This document shows positions 1-5,508 of a DNA stretch of 15,545 nt, one piece after another. Every line of letters starts with the position of its first letter. The stretch's first letter is position 1. The position numbers were made by a program, and so were the translations under genes. Origin of the DNA: Legionellaceae bacterium UBA2794 (GTDB lineage Bacteria; Pseudomonadota; Gammaproteobacteria; Legionellales; Legionellaceae); assembly GCA_002352055.1 (NCBI GenBank), contig DEHS01000093.1, positions 1-15,545 on the forward strand. Direction: 5' to 3'. A model generated the notes under the pieces. The model was not told where the DNA came from and did no database searches. It saw only the letters and a list, made by a program, of their open reading frames with translations.

Positions 1-2
1 CG

Positions 3-308
3 CCCTCCGCCGAGCTGGACGAGTTGTTCGCCACCGTCTTCCGGGTGCAGGACTTCGTGCTCAAGCTGCTCGTGGCCATCGGCGCGGCGACGCTCCTGAT
101 CGGCGGCTTGGTCTTCCTGCTCTCCCACCGGCTGCGCCGCGACGAGTTCGACCACCTGCGCCATCTCGGAGCCGATCCCGCGACGCTGCGGGCACTGATC
201 GGCTTCGAGGCCGTCTTCGTGCTGGTCGCGAGTCTGGTCGTCGCGGCGGCAGGGCTGGGAGTGCTGAGTCTCCTCGCGCCGTGGATGGTGGAGCTAGGAG
301 CCTTGTAG
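3..308 (+). CDS. FtsX/MacB-like ABC transporter permease, C-terminal end (5' partial)
   Basis: This reading frame is open to the left edge of the window, so only about the last 101 residues are visible. The TTG at position 24 is probably an internal codon, because the frame continues upstream of it as PSAELDE. Two hydrophobic segments are seen, LVAIGAATLLIGGLVFLLSH and then FEAVFVLVASLVVAAAGLGV. Between them is a short basic/acidic loop, HRLRRDEFDHLRHLGAD, ending in a helix with LRALIGFE. That layout (helix, cytoplasmic coupling loop with an LGA element, final helix, short tail) is typical of the C-terminus of FtsX-family permeases of the MacB/LolC type, which work with a cognate ATPase in the inner membrane. 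The substrate cannot be told. The stop codon TAG lies inside the left arm of a GC-rich inverted repeat. Base composition differs strongly from the DNA after 2.05 kb. Confidence 0.7.
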   Translation, partial: PSAELDELFATVFRVQDFVLKLLVAIGAATLLIGGLVFLLSHRLRRDEFDHLRHLGADPATLRALIGFEAVFVLVASLVVAAAGLGVLSLLAPWMVELGAL

Positions 309-372
309 GGCGGGCGCTCCGCCTGCCCACGTCGTTCCGGGAAACCGGGGCAGCCGGAGCGGTCGCCCTACA
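304..372. repeat. REP-like GC-rich inverted repeat
   Basis: Two 18-base arms, 304-321 and 355-372, are inverted copies that pair at 16 of 18 positions; both carry TGTAGGGCG at the outer end and CGCTCCG/CGGAGCG at the inner end. The left arm can also fold on its own, with GGGCGGGCG at 308-316 pairing with CGCCTGCCC at 320-328 across a three-base loop. The middle holds CCGG-GAAA-CCGG (337-348), a GNRA-tetraloop hairpin. It overlaps the permease stop codon and lies before the end of the converging SGNH gene. It could be a bidirectional terminator or a dispersed REP-type element; one copy cannot decide. Confidence 0.5.
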
Positions 373-388
373 GTCCCGCATCGGAGTT

Positions 389-1513
389 TTACCTTCGCGC
401 CTTTTCGCCGCGCAACGCTTCGCGCAACACCGGCTCGAGGGCGTCGGCTTGGCGCATGAATCCGAGGTCGTTCGGGTGGGAGCCGTCGGTGGTTCCTTCG
501 GTGTCGTCTCCGAGCAGGCTTTCGCCCTCGACGTAGTGGAGGCCCTTGACTCCGGAGGAGACGAGACGGTCGTAAGCCCGGACGAAGGCGCTGCGGCTGC
601 CTTCGTGGCGCTTGGCCTTGGCGGGCATGATCCAGGCGTTGCCGTAGGTGCGGTCCTCGACGAGCACGATGGGTGTGTCGGGACGGGCTTCGCGGATTTG
701 GCGTACGAGTGCTTCGGCGCGTTCGTCGACTTCGGCCTCGGTCATGTTGGGCAGGCAGTCGATCACGTAGACGGCGGCGTCGATCTCGGCGAGGAGAGCA
801 CCCACCTCGGGTTCCATCTTGCCGTTGCCGGAGAAGCCGAGATTGATGACCGGACGGTCGAGGCGACGGCCGAGAATGGCGGGGTGGGGCAGTCCGGGCC
901 GAGATGCGCAGGCTCCGTGGGTGATTGAGGTTCCGTAGAATACGATGGGTTTTTCCTCCCGTGGTGCGATGGGTTGGAAGGCGGCTCCTTCCGGCACTCC
1001 GACCTCGATCTTGGTCGTCGAGTTGTAGAGCGGCAGGTAGGCGAGATAGGTGCGCAGCCCCGGAGCGAGCCCGGAGACGGTGTGGGTCGTCTCGACGCTG
1101 CTGGGGCGCGAGACTTCGACCCATTTCCATTTCCCCTCGTCGAGGGCGTAGAGATCGACTCCGCTGACGCCGGTGGCGGGCATGTGGGGCATGGCCAGAT
1201 TGGCTCCGCCGACGGTGTGGCGGATCTGGATCGAGGTCGCGTCGGTGTTGAAGCGGAAGCTGAGCCCGGCGCTGTGGCGGGAGAGGCTCCACACGGGAGG
1301 CCGCACGGTCTTCTCCGCCTTGGCGGGGAGGCGGTCGTAGCGGGCCGCGAGGTCGGAGGCGGGCCAGCCTTGACCCTCCACGCCCCAGGTGGAGACATCG
1401 TGCCAGACGATGGCGGGCGCGGCTTCCTTTTTCTCCTCGGCGGAGAGGGAAAGGACGGCGAGGAGGGCGCTGCAAAGCAGGCCACGGCAGACGGAAACGG
1501 GGCGGTTCTTCAT
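389..1513 (-). CDS. Secreted GxDLY-domain SGNH/GDSL-type esterase
   Basis: A protein of about 374 residues. I start it at the ATG at 1513 rather than the in-frame TTG at 1525, because the ATG opens directly into a Sec signal peptide, MKNRPVSVCRGLLCSALLAV followed by LSLSA, with cleavage likely just before EEKKE. The middle carries GVSGVDLYALDEGKWKW, the motif of the GxDLY domain that precedes the catalytic domain in this esterase group. The catalytic domain shows block I as GTSITHG (nucleophile Ser), the oxyanion-hole glycine in GFSGNG, and the Asp/His pair in TDGSHPND near the C-terminus. Such enzymes hydrolyse ester groups, often acetyl groups on polysaccharides, outside the cytoplasm; the substrate here is unknown. 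No clear Shine-Dalgarno sequence is seen. The gene is GC-rich like the permease fragment and unlike the Legionella-like genes to the right. Confidence 0.85.
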   Translation of the reverse strand: MKNRPVSVCRGLLCSALLAVLSLSAEEKKEAAPAIVWHDVSTWGVEGQGWPASDLAARYDRLPAKAEKTVRPPVWSLSRHSAGLSFRFNTDATSIQIRHTVGGANLAMPHMPATGVSGVDLYALDEGKWKWVEVSRPSSVETTHTVSGLAPGLRTYLAYLPLYNSTTKIEVGVPEGAAFQPIAPREEKPIVFYGTSITHGACASRPGLPHPAILGRRLDRPVINLGFSGNGKMEPEVGALLAEIDAAVYVIDCLPNMTEAEVDERAEALVRQIREARPDTPIVLVEDRTYGNAWIMPAKAKRHEGSRSAFVRAYDRLVSSGVKGLHYVEGESLLGDDTEGTTDGSHPNDLGFMRQADALEPVLREALRGEKARR

Positions 1514-1595
1514 CGAAGCCGACAATGGAGCCGGAGCCGGGGAGTCGTCAATCCACGAAAGCGCCGCGCCTGCGTGCCTTTGGGTTCCAAGACCC

Positions 1596-1614
1596 TCTCC
1601 CGGACGGTGGGAGA
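1596..1614 (-). terminator. Hairpin just 3' of the tRNA-Lys end
   Basis: TCTCCC (1596-1601) and GGGAGA (1609-1614) form a perfect six-pair stem with a seven-base loop, three bases beyond the CCA end of tRNA-Lys on the minus strand. It is not followed by a T-run, so it may be a processing or weak termination signal rather than a classical terminator. It belongs to the GC-rich left-hand DNA. Confidence 0.3.
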
Positions 1615-1616
1615 AA

Positions 1617-1692
<76 letters not shown>

Positions 1693-1714
1693 GAACAGGA
1701 ACGGCGATTGTAGC

Positions 1715-1731
1715 AAGGCGCAATGCGCCTT
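1715..1731. other. Near-perfect palindrome in the Lys-His tRNA spacer
   Basis: AAGGCGCA (1715-1722) and TGCGCCTT (1724-1731) are perfect inverted copies around a single base. In the precursor transcript this would form a stable hairpin between tRNA-His and tRNA-Lys, possibly an RNase processing site. A second hairpin follows at 1743-1757, CGGCGC-GCT-GCGCCG. Both make this spacer clearly GC-rich, unlike the promoter region of the same operon. Confidence 0.45.
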
Positions 1732-1763
1732 TGAAACCCTCGCGGCGCGCTGCGCCGGAGAAA

Positions 1764-1841
1764 TGGGGTGGCTGAGGGGACTCGAACCCCCGACATCTGG
1801 AATCACAATCCAGTACTCTAACCAGCTGAGCTACAGCCACC
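1764..1841 (-). tRNA. tRNA-His (anticodon GTG)
   Basis: A complete cloverleaf on the minus strand with anticodon GTG. It has the extra 5' G (position -1) that marks tRNA-His, facing discriminator C73. The acceptor strands GTGGCTG and CAGCCAC pair perfectly and the CCA is encoded. The T-arm is GGGGG-TTCGAGT-CCCCT. It lies between tRNA-Arg and tRNA-Lys in the same transcript, with a 51-base GC-rich spacer on the Arg side. Confidence 0.96.
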
Positions 1842-1892
1842 ACGTGAAACCTTCCACGGCGGACGACGTTCCCGCCGGCACCGACCGGCGAT

Positions 1893-1969
1893 TGGCGCGC
1901 CCGACAGGAATCGAACCTGCAACCGTCGGCTTAGAAGGCCGATGCTCTATCCAGATGAGCTACGGGCGC
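1893..1969 (-). tRNA. tRNA-Arg (anticodon TCT)
   Basis: A complete cloverleaf on the minus strand with anticodon loop CTTCTAA (anticodon TCT), reading AGA. The acceptor strands GCGCCCG and CGGGCGC pair perfectly, the discriminator is G, and the CCA is encoded. The T-arm is GCAGG-TTCGATT-CCTGT with one G-T pair. Only six AT-rich bases separate it from tRNA-Pro, so the two are processed from one transcript. Confidence 0.96.
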
Positions 1970-1975
1970 TTAAAT

Positions 1976-2052
1976 TGGTCGGGGAGGAGGGATTCGAACC
2001 CCCGACATCCTGCTCCCAAAGCAGGCGCGCTACCAGACTGCGCTACACCCCG
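1976..2052 (-). tRNA. tRNA-Pro (anticodon TGG), first gene of the tRNA operon
   Basis: A complete cloverleaf on the minus strand. The anticodon stem CCTGC/GCAGG encloses TTTGGGA, giving anticodon TGG, and the CCA is encoded. The acceptor strands are CGGGGTG and CTCCCCG; they pair at six of seven positions with a T-T mismatch at 6:67. A natural gene would be expected to have either CACCCCG on the 3' side or CGGGGAG on the 5' side, so a join inside this gene is suspected. Its 5' side is directly downstream of a strong promoter located in AT-rich DNA. Confidence 0.92.
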
Positions 2053-2078
2053 TTACCCGTCTCAAGGACAGAGCGCAG

Positions 2079-2107
2079 ATATTACTAGCTGCAATGCATA
2101 AGGTCAA
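2079..2107 (-). promoter_or_regulatory. Sigma-70 promoter of the tRNA operon
   Basis: On the minus strand there is a -35 box TTGACC (2107-2102), a 17-base spacer, and a -10 box TAATAT (2084-2079). It is followed by a GC-rich discriminator containing CTGCGCTC. A G/C-rich discriminator is the usual mark of stable-RNA promoters under stringent control. Transcription would start near 2072 and enter tRNA-Pro after about 20 bases. Confidence 0.75.
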
Positions 2108-2343
2108 TAACTTAATGATTAAATTTTTGTTCCTTTTTTAAAAAAAAATATTCTTTACACCTCTTAATTCAGAAGCTACTCAAATTAAATCAATTAAGAA
2201 CGTCATCATTGACGACATCCCCAAAGCTTACGATATTGTAACAAAATATCTATTAATGTGTATTTACTGTAAAGTTAAATATGATATTGTGAGTGTTCTT
2301 TACTGTATCGTAAAGTATCTTTACAATAATCGAGGGAATACAC
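2108..2343. promoter_or_regulatory. Gene-free region with clustered GTAAAG/CTTTAC half-sites
   Basis: No convincing gene is present. Five copies of the half-site CTTTAC or its complement GTAAAG lie here. One is at 2153-2158; a palindrome TTTAC-T-GTAAA followed by G spans 2263-2274; and three copies alternate in orientation at 2298-2303, 2310-2315 and 2319-2324, making two overlapping inverted repeats with 6- and 3-base spacers. A further inverted repeat GATATT/AATATC is at 2232-2250, and GATATTGT recurs at 2232 and 2283. The alternating cluster ends 19 bases before the SPFH start codon, where an operator for a repressor would be expected. The Shine-Dalgarno GAGGG is at 2332-2336. Confidence 0.5.
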
Positions 2344-4110
2344 ATGCCTTTTTCAAATGATTTGGAAGTTAATAGCTTACACAGTATGGTTAAACCAAGC
2401 CCATATTCCTCAATGAATACACAACAAGCCACTTTAGCAATATTGAATGATTTTAATGAGCAAAGATCATCAATCATGACCAGCAGTTTTAATTGGCTCT
2501 TTAAACATCGTCTCGTAAAATCTAATGAATTTCGCCTGGTTGAGAAAAATGGAATTCCGGAATTAGTTGGCAGCACTTCAGTTCCTCTTCGACGTAAAAA
2601 ATTATTAAATTTCCGTGATAGCAGCTCAACCTTAGGGATTTTCAATCAAAACACACCATTAATAGGAGCAAATGGGCACTACTTAATAAATGTTCCACCA
2701 GGGCATTACGCAAAAATCTTTGATGGTAACAAAGCAGTATTATTAGATTGCGGCCAACATGTAATTCATAGTGATAATTTCCGTTTTAACCCGCAAGAAG
2801 ATTTGGTTAAACAAACCAATGATTATATAGCGCATAATGATCTGCATATTGTTCGTGTACCACAGGGCAAAGTAGCCGTAGTCAGGATAAATAATGAAAC
2901 AATGTTTTTGGAACACCGAAAGGAGGCTTACCTTTTTAAAACCTTGCAATTTCAACTCCTCAAAACGGCCGATGATAAATTATTCGCTGATGCGAACAGT
3001 AAAATTCTGTATGCAGGTACGCATATCCGATTACTTCCTGATGCGGGTGAAGTAGGTGTATTAAATATTGGTGGCAGATTTAAAATTATTAAACCCGGTG
3101 AGGATAGTGCAGGACCTATTAACGAAGATATTGGTTCAGCCCGCTTTGATGGTTATCTACCAACAAGTTTACAGAATGTGGAATTCCCCAGCGAGTCAGT
3201 TCGCAGGAAAAATATTGATCAAGGAATCAGTAAGGAAAACGCCAACTTTGATTATTTTTATACGGCAGATCAAGTTAAAGTAGGGGTACGATTTTTAGTT
3301 AATTACCGAATCACTGATCCTGAAAAAACCCTGTCAACCCTCAAATTAGCTGACATTAGAAACCACATTGAATCTGTAGTAGCAGCGGACATGGGTAATG
3401 CCATTAAAAAAACCTCAATGCAGGATTTATTAGCTTCTGATTTTTCTAAAATCAAAGACCAGGCGTCAAATATCGCTACTCCTAATTTTAACCATTGGCA
3501 AGATGCTGTTAAAACGCAACTTAAAAAAGACTTATCGGAGTATGGTATTGAGCTCATTCGACTTAATATCGAAGAAGCTAAAATTTTAAATCAGGAAATA
3601 GAACAACAAATGTCACAGCAGGCAATTGCTTATGCTACAGCTCACGCACAAAAATTAGCGCTAAATGCTAATTTGGATATTAAACAGGCGGAGGCCGAAC
3701 AACAACGGTTATTAGCACAAAAACAACAGGAAACTGAAGCGGAAATTAGAAAGATAAAAGCTGAGGCTACCTTAAACATTGCAAAACTGGATGCAGCCGC
3801 ACTTCATATAAGTACGGATGCTGATGTATATAATCAAACTGAAAAGGCAAAGGTTTTAGAAAAAAGCCCGCAAGCAATGTTAATCAGTTTCTTGGAGCAA
3901 TTTTGCAAAGCGTTGACTAATGGCCATTTTTCATCTGCACTTCCCCTAACTGATCTAAGTAATTTAATGTCTAATTTTATGGCGCAAATTGGGACAATTG
4001 TTGGTAAACAACCGCAATCAAATAATCTTTCTTTTTTTCCTAAAGAATTAGATATCTCGGCTAATGATAATATCAAAACAGCTGATGGTGCCGAAATTAA
4101 CGCTTTTTAA
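2344..4110 (+). CDS. Soluble SPFH (band 7) protein with vault-like N-terminal repeats
   Basis: A 588-residue protein with no signal peptide and no membrane helix, unlike HflK/HflC or flotillins. The start ATG is supported by GAGGG seven bases upstream. After a variable first 100 residues come three similar beta-hairpin units, at about 115-147 (INVPPGHYAKIFDGN...), 168-204 (HIVRVPQGKVAVVRINN...) and 227-252 (HIRLLPDAGEVGVLNIGG...). An SPFH core follows at about 300-410, with FDYFYTADQVKVGVRFLVNY and later YGIELIRLNIEEAKI. A long charged coiled coil covers about 410-500 (rich in Q, E, K, A), and the tail is low in structure. This order of hairpin repeats, SPFH shoulder and long helix is that of the C-terminal half of major vault protein. 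SPFH proteins form rings or cages, so a soluble oligomer is a reasonable inference. Function is unknown. A hairpin follows the stop codon, so it is probably a single-gene transcript. Confidence 0.85.
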   Translation: MPFSNDLEVNSLHSMVKPSPYSSMNTQQATLAILNDFNEQRSSIMTSSFNWLFKHRLVKSNEFRLVEKNGIPELVGSTSVPLRRKKLLNFRDSSSTLGIFNQNTPLIGANGHYLINVPPGHYAKIFDGNKAVLLDCGQHVIHSDNFRFNPQEDLVKQTNDYIAHNDLHIVRVPQGKVAVVRINNETMFLEHRKEAYLFKTLQFQLLKTADDKLFADANSKILYAGTHIRLLPDAGEVGVLNIGGRFKIIKPGEDSAGPINEDIGSARFDGYLPTSLQNVEFPSESVRRKNIDQGISKENANFDYFYTADQVKVGVRFLVNYRITDPEKTLSTLKLADIRNHIESVVAADMGNAIKKTSMQDLLASDFSKIKDQASNIATPNFNHWQDAVKTQLKKDLSEYGIELIRLNIEEAKILNQEIEQQMSQQAIAYATAHAQKLALNANLDIKQAEAEQQRLLAQKQQETEAEIRKIKAEATLNIAKLDAAALHISTDADVYNQTEKAKVLEKSPQAMLISFLEQFCKALTNGHFSSALPLTDLSNLMSNFMAQIGTIVGKQPQSNNLSFFPKELDISANDNIKTADGAEINAF

Positions 4111-4124
4111 GATTTTATAAGGAC

Positions 4125-4147
4125 AATGCCGCTGTGAAAGCGGCATT
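4125..4147 (+). terminator. Hairpin terminator after the SPFH gene
   Basis: AATGCCGCT (4125-4133) and AGCGGCATT (4139-4147) form a perfect nine-pair stem with a five-base loop, 14 bases after the SPFH stop codon. On the plus strand it is followed only by TTAT and then an A-run; on the minus strand the stem is preceded by the matching T-run. It therefore looks like a moderate terminator for the SPFH gene that separates it from the recombinase. Confidence 0.6.
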
Positions 4148-4168
4148 TATAAAAAAACCTGGCACGGG

Positions 4169-4174
4169 TATAAT
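4169..4174 (+). promoter_or_regulatory. Candidate -10 box for the recombinase gene
   Basis: A perfect TATAAT hexamer lies between the SPFH terminator and the recombinase, about 54 bases before the preferred start codon. No good -35 box is found at the usual distance (TTTATA at 4146-4151 is weak). It suggests that the recombinase is transcribed independently of the SPFH gene. Confidence 0.4.
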
Positions 4175-4227
4175 ATTTTTACATTTTCAGCTAGCATTAA
4201 CCCCATATCATTTTGACCCATGCGACT

Positions 4228-5448
4228 ATGAAAACCACCCTCTTACCCATTTTTGATAACCTTAATCAGTTACATAAAAATCATGAACATGCCATCTTGC
4301 CAGACCCTAAATTTCAATCAGATTTTATGTACACATTAAATTTTTTAAAAAGTTATACGGGTAGCCAGGGAACATTTAACAGCTATCGGAGAGAAGCAGA
4401 GCGTATTTTGCAGTGGAGTTGGTTAATTAAAAATAAAACAATCGCGGAGTTAAAGCGAGATGACATTGAACAATACATCCATTTTTGTCAAAATCCACCT
4501 AAAACATGGATAAGCCTGAAAAAAGTTCCACGTTTTATAGAACAACATGGATCTCGCATACCTAATAAAGAATGGCGCCCCTTTGTAGTTACCTTAGGTA
4601 AAAGTGCTATTAAAAGCGGACAAACCCCTTCGGTGGAGCAATTTAGTATTTCACAAGGTGCTACCCAGGAAATCTTTGCCATTCTTAGTACCTATTTTAA
4701 CTTTCTAATTGCCGAAGAATACATCCCATCAAATCCTGTAGCACTTATACGACAAAAAAGTAAATTCATCCGTAAAAGACAACAGAACGCTCCCGTCCGC
4801 CGTTTAAGTCTTATCCAATGGAATGAGGTGCTTCATGCAGCAGAAGTTCTTGCGGCGGACTCTCCTGAAAAACACGAACGAACCCGGTTTATTCTGAGTA
4901 TATTATTTGGCATGTATTTACGAATTTCCGAGCTGGCAGCCAGCGATCGCTGGATACCCAGCATGAATGACTTTGCTAAGGACAGCAATGGCCATTGGTG
5001 GTTTACCACTGTAGGCAAAGGCAATAAAGAGCGACAGGTCGCTGTCAGTGATGCCATGTTGGAAAGTCTAACGCGATGGAGACTATTTCTTGGACTCACT
5101 GCGCTCCCCTCTCCTGCAGATAATTCTCCTTTAATTCCTAAAATTCGTGGTAATGGTCCGATGAGTGATACCGCGCCTTTACGAAGAATTGTTCAGCAAT
5201 GCTTCGACTTGGCAGCAGATCAGCTACGTCGAAAAGGAATGGCAGAGGAAGCGGATAACCTGCTGGCAGCAACAGTACATTGGTTAAGACACACTGGAAT
5301 TTCGGAAGATGTAAAAATTCGGCCCCGAGAGCACGTTCGTGATGATGCCGGGCATAGTTCAAGTGCCACCACAGATCGCTATATAGATATTGAAAAGCAG
5401 GCGCGATATCAATCAGCCAGAAAAAAAACAATTGAACCCAGTGATTAA
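4228..5448 (+). CDS. Tyrosine recombinase/integrase
   Basis: I start the gene at the ATG at 4228; an in-frame TTG at 4213 would add five residues, and no Shine-Dalgarno decides between them. Counting from the TTG, the N-terminal half (about 35-180) holds a SAM-like core-binding domain (TLNFLKSYTGSQGTFNSYRR ... YFNFLIAEEYIPSNPV). The catalytic domain holds the full set of active-site residues: Arg237 in YLRISEL, Lys269 in GKGNKER, His356 and Arg359 in HWLRHTG, His381 in DAGHSS, and the nucleophile Tyr390 in TDRYIDIE. It should be an active strand-exchange enzyme. It is longer than XerC/XerD (about 300 residues) because of an insertion around residues 95-150. No flanking attachment-site repeats, excisionase or phage genes are seen, so its target is unknown. 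It could be a solitary integrase left by a mobile element or a domesticated recombinase. Confidence 0.9.
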   Translation: MKTTLLPIFDNLNQLHKNHEHAILPDPKFQSDFMYTLNFLKSYTGSQGTFNSYRREAERILQWSWLIKNKTIAELKRDDIEQYIHFCQNPPKTWISLKKVPRFIEQHGSRIPNKEWRPFVVTLGKSAIKSGQTPSVEQFSISQGATQEIFAILSTYFNFLIAEEYIPSNPVALIRQKSKFIRKRQQNAPVRRLSLIQWNEVLHAAEVLAADSPEKHERTRFILSILFGMYLRISELAASDRWIPSMNDFAKDSNGHWWFTTVGKGNKERQVAVSDAMLESLTRWRLFLGLTALPSPADNSPLIPKIRGNGPMSDTAPLRRIVQQCFDLAADQLRRKGMAEEADNLLAATVHWLRHTGISEDVKIRPREHVRDDAGHSSSATTDRYIDIEKQARYQSARKKTIEPSD

Positions 5449-5508
5449 CTTGTGAAGGTGATCCTGAATTATGGTACCATTAATTATTATTAAGATTTAT
5501 GGTTCATC

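Noticed and set aside
1763..2101. A 112-codon plus-strand frame across the tRNA genes (MGWLRGLEPPTS...).
   Set aside because: It is the antisense translation of the tRNA-His, Arg and Pro genes, a well-known spurious ORF pattern. The 98- and 62-codon minus-strand frames over tRNA-Lys are rejected for the same reason.
2253..2645. A 130-codon minus-strand frame over the SPFH upstream region and gene start.
   Set aside because: It overlaps the well-supported SPFH gene on the other strand and the operator cluster, with no family features of its own.
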